A stretch of 8,204 bases of DNA, from NCBI GenBank assembly GCA_023258775.1, contig JALQWJ010000059.1, forward strand, positions 1-8,204. The letters are read 5' to 3'. This document shows positions 7,102-8,204 of the stretch, in pieces. Below the pieces are notes generated by a model, which made no database searches, was not told where the DNA came from, and saw only the letters and a list, made by a program, of their open reading frames with translations. The DNA comes from Burkholderiaceae bacterium (lineage in GTDB: Bacteria > Pseudomonadota > Gammaproteobacteria > Burkholderiales > Burkholderiaceae_E). The first letter of the stretch is position 1. Every line of letters starts with the position of its first letter. Both the position numbers and the translations under genes were made by a program.

Positions 7102-8204
7102 ATGAATCCAGGCCAAACTCAACATTCGACCGTAAGTATTAGTCTTACCCAGTATTTGATTCAAAAGCAGCGTGAGAGCGCAGCACGTAGAGCCGCATCA
7201 AGCGATAACTCATCGACGGCAGTGTCCGGCGAATCGAACCTGTGCAGCGACGCTACCGTCTCTGAGCAATCGAGCAGCAAGAGAAACTCGAAGCCCTGCA
7301 GGGATTTGACGGTTACGAGCGAGTTAAGGCTCTTGCTTGAAGTCGTTGCCCGTGCCTGCAAAAGGATAAGCTATGCCGTTGGCAAAGGTGCTCTGGCTGG
7401 TCATCTTGGTGACGCAGGCAATACCAATATTCAGGGCGAGGTGCAGAAAAAATTGGACGTCATTGCCAATGATGTCTTGTTAGAAGCCAATGCCTGGGGG
7501 GGGCATTTGGCGGCGATGGCCTCCGAGGAAATGGACGAGCCATACCCCATTCCAGACCGCTACCCGAAAGGTGAGTATTTACTGCTCTTTGACCCACTCG
7601 ATGGCTCATCCAATATCGATGTGAATGTTTCGATTGGGACCATTTTTTCGGTCTTGCGCATGCCAGAAGTTGGTGCCGAACCCAAGGCACGTCACTTTCT
7701 GCAGTCAGGACGTCAACAGCTTGCAGCCGGCTATGCGGTTTATGGTCCTTCAACACTGCTCGTACTTACCGTTGGCGATGGGGTTGCCTGCTTTACACTT
7801 GATCGAGAGACTGGAAGTTGGTGGCTCACTCAGGACAGGATGCAGGTTCCTAAGCAAACACGCGAGTTTGCAATCAACGCGTCGAATTCACGCCATTGGG
7901 AAACCCCTGTCAAACGTTATATCGACGAGCTACTTGCGGGAAAATCGGGCCCGCGCGGTACTGACTTCAACATGCGATGGGTCGCTTCAATGGTGGCTGA
8001 TGTGCATCGCATCATGACACGCGGCGGCATCTTCATGTATCCGCGCGATGCGCGCGATCCGTCAAAACCAGGCCGATTGAGGTTGATGTACGAGGCAAAT
8101 CCAATGGCACTGTTAATTGAAGAAGCTGGCGGTGCGGCAAGCACTGGCTTGGGTCCGATTTTGGATGTCTGCCCTGAGGATTTGCACCAGAGGGTTCCAG
8201 TGAT
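7102..8204 (+). CDS. fbp: Fructose-1,6-bisphosphatase class I (3' truncated), with an N-terminal Ser-rich insertion
   Basis: 367 complete codons are visible; the frame is still open at the right edge, probably 12-15 residues short of the end. The enzyme hydrolyses fructose 1,6-bisphosphate to fructose 6-phosphate in gluconeogenesis. Metal and active-site residues are present: E142/E143 in MASEEMDE, D164, L166 and D167 in [18 protein letters not shown], and E331 in [21 protein letters not shown] and the final LHQRVPV match the betaproteobacterial form. ATG 7102 is the only ATG after the in-frame stop at 7048-7050; a weak GAG lies six bases upstream. Residues 12-24 ([13 protein letters not shown]) match the family's first helix and homology resumes at 70 ([18 protein letters not shown]). 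Between them lie about 42 extra residues, rich in Ser, where relatives have only a few. That loop holds part of the AMP inhibitor site in well-studied class I enzymes. Confidence 0.95.
   Translation, partial: MNPGQTQHSTVSISLTQYLIQKQRESAARRAASSDNSSTAVSGESNLCSDATVSEQSSSKRNSKPCRDLTVTSELRLLLEVVARACKRISYAVGKGALAGHLGDAGNTNIQGEVQKKLDVIANDVLLEANAWGGHLAAMASEEMDEPYPIPDRYPKGEYLLLFDPLDGSSNIDVNVSIGTIFSVLRMPEVGAEPKARHFLQSGRQQLAAGYAVYGPSTLLVLTVGDGVACFTLDRETGSWWLTQDRMQVPKQTREFAINASNSRHWETPVKRYIDELLAGKSGPRGTDFNMRWVASMVADVHRIMTRGGIFMYPRDARDPSKPGRLRLMYEANPMALLIEEAGGAASTGLGPILDVCPEDLHQRVPV

Noticed and set aside
7625..8017. A 130-codon plus-strand frame inside fbp.
   Set aside because: It is an out-of-frame shadow of fbp, whose own frame is continuous here and carries all family motifs.

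Overview
The window looks like an ordinary chromosomal stretch of a betaproteobacterium, probably of the order Burkholderiales. I infer this from how closely the fructose-1,6-bisphosphatase, PuuE-type allantoinase and thiol dioxygenase match the Burkholderiales forms I remember, and from the pepN-fbp gene order. I ran no database search. I see no phage, transposon, CRISPR, tRNA or rRNA signal.

Layout, left to right. (1) The 3' part of an acyl-CoA dehydrogenase of the pimeloyl-CoA dehydrogenase small-subunit type on +, cut by the left edge. (2) A hairpin plus T-run terminator that abuts (3) a CorC/HlyC (CNNM-CBS) membrane protein on +. (4) Three genes on the minus strand, in transcription order: a puuE-type allantoinase, a 42-residue very basic small protein not previously assigned here, and a 3-mercaptopropionate dioxygenase-like thiol dioxygenase. 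(5) A short divergent control region, then pepN (aminopeptidase N) on +. (6) A 166-bp gap with two imperfect tandem copies of a 31-bp sequence. (7) fbp (class I fructose-1,6-bisphosphatase) on +, running off the right edge about a dozen residues before its expected end.

The genes do not form one pathway. They are separate metabolic functions: acyl-CoA oxidation, ion transport or tolerance, purine (allantoin) breakdown, thiol oxidation, peptide breakdown and gluconeogenesis. The small basic gene and the dioxygenase lie 29 bp apart and may share a transcript starting at an extended -10 promoter just upstream of the small gene.

I found no convincing new multi-gene system. The points most worth a second look are the Ser-rich insertion of about 42 residues in the AMP-site loop of Fbp, the 42-residue basic protein, the tandem repeat after pepN, an extra segment of about 14 residues near the PepN active site, and the terminator hairpin that sits where the ribosome-binding site of the CorC-like gene should be.
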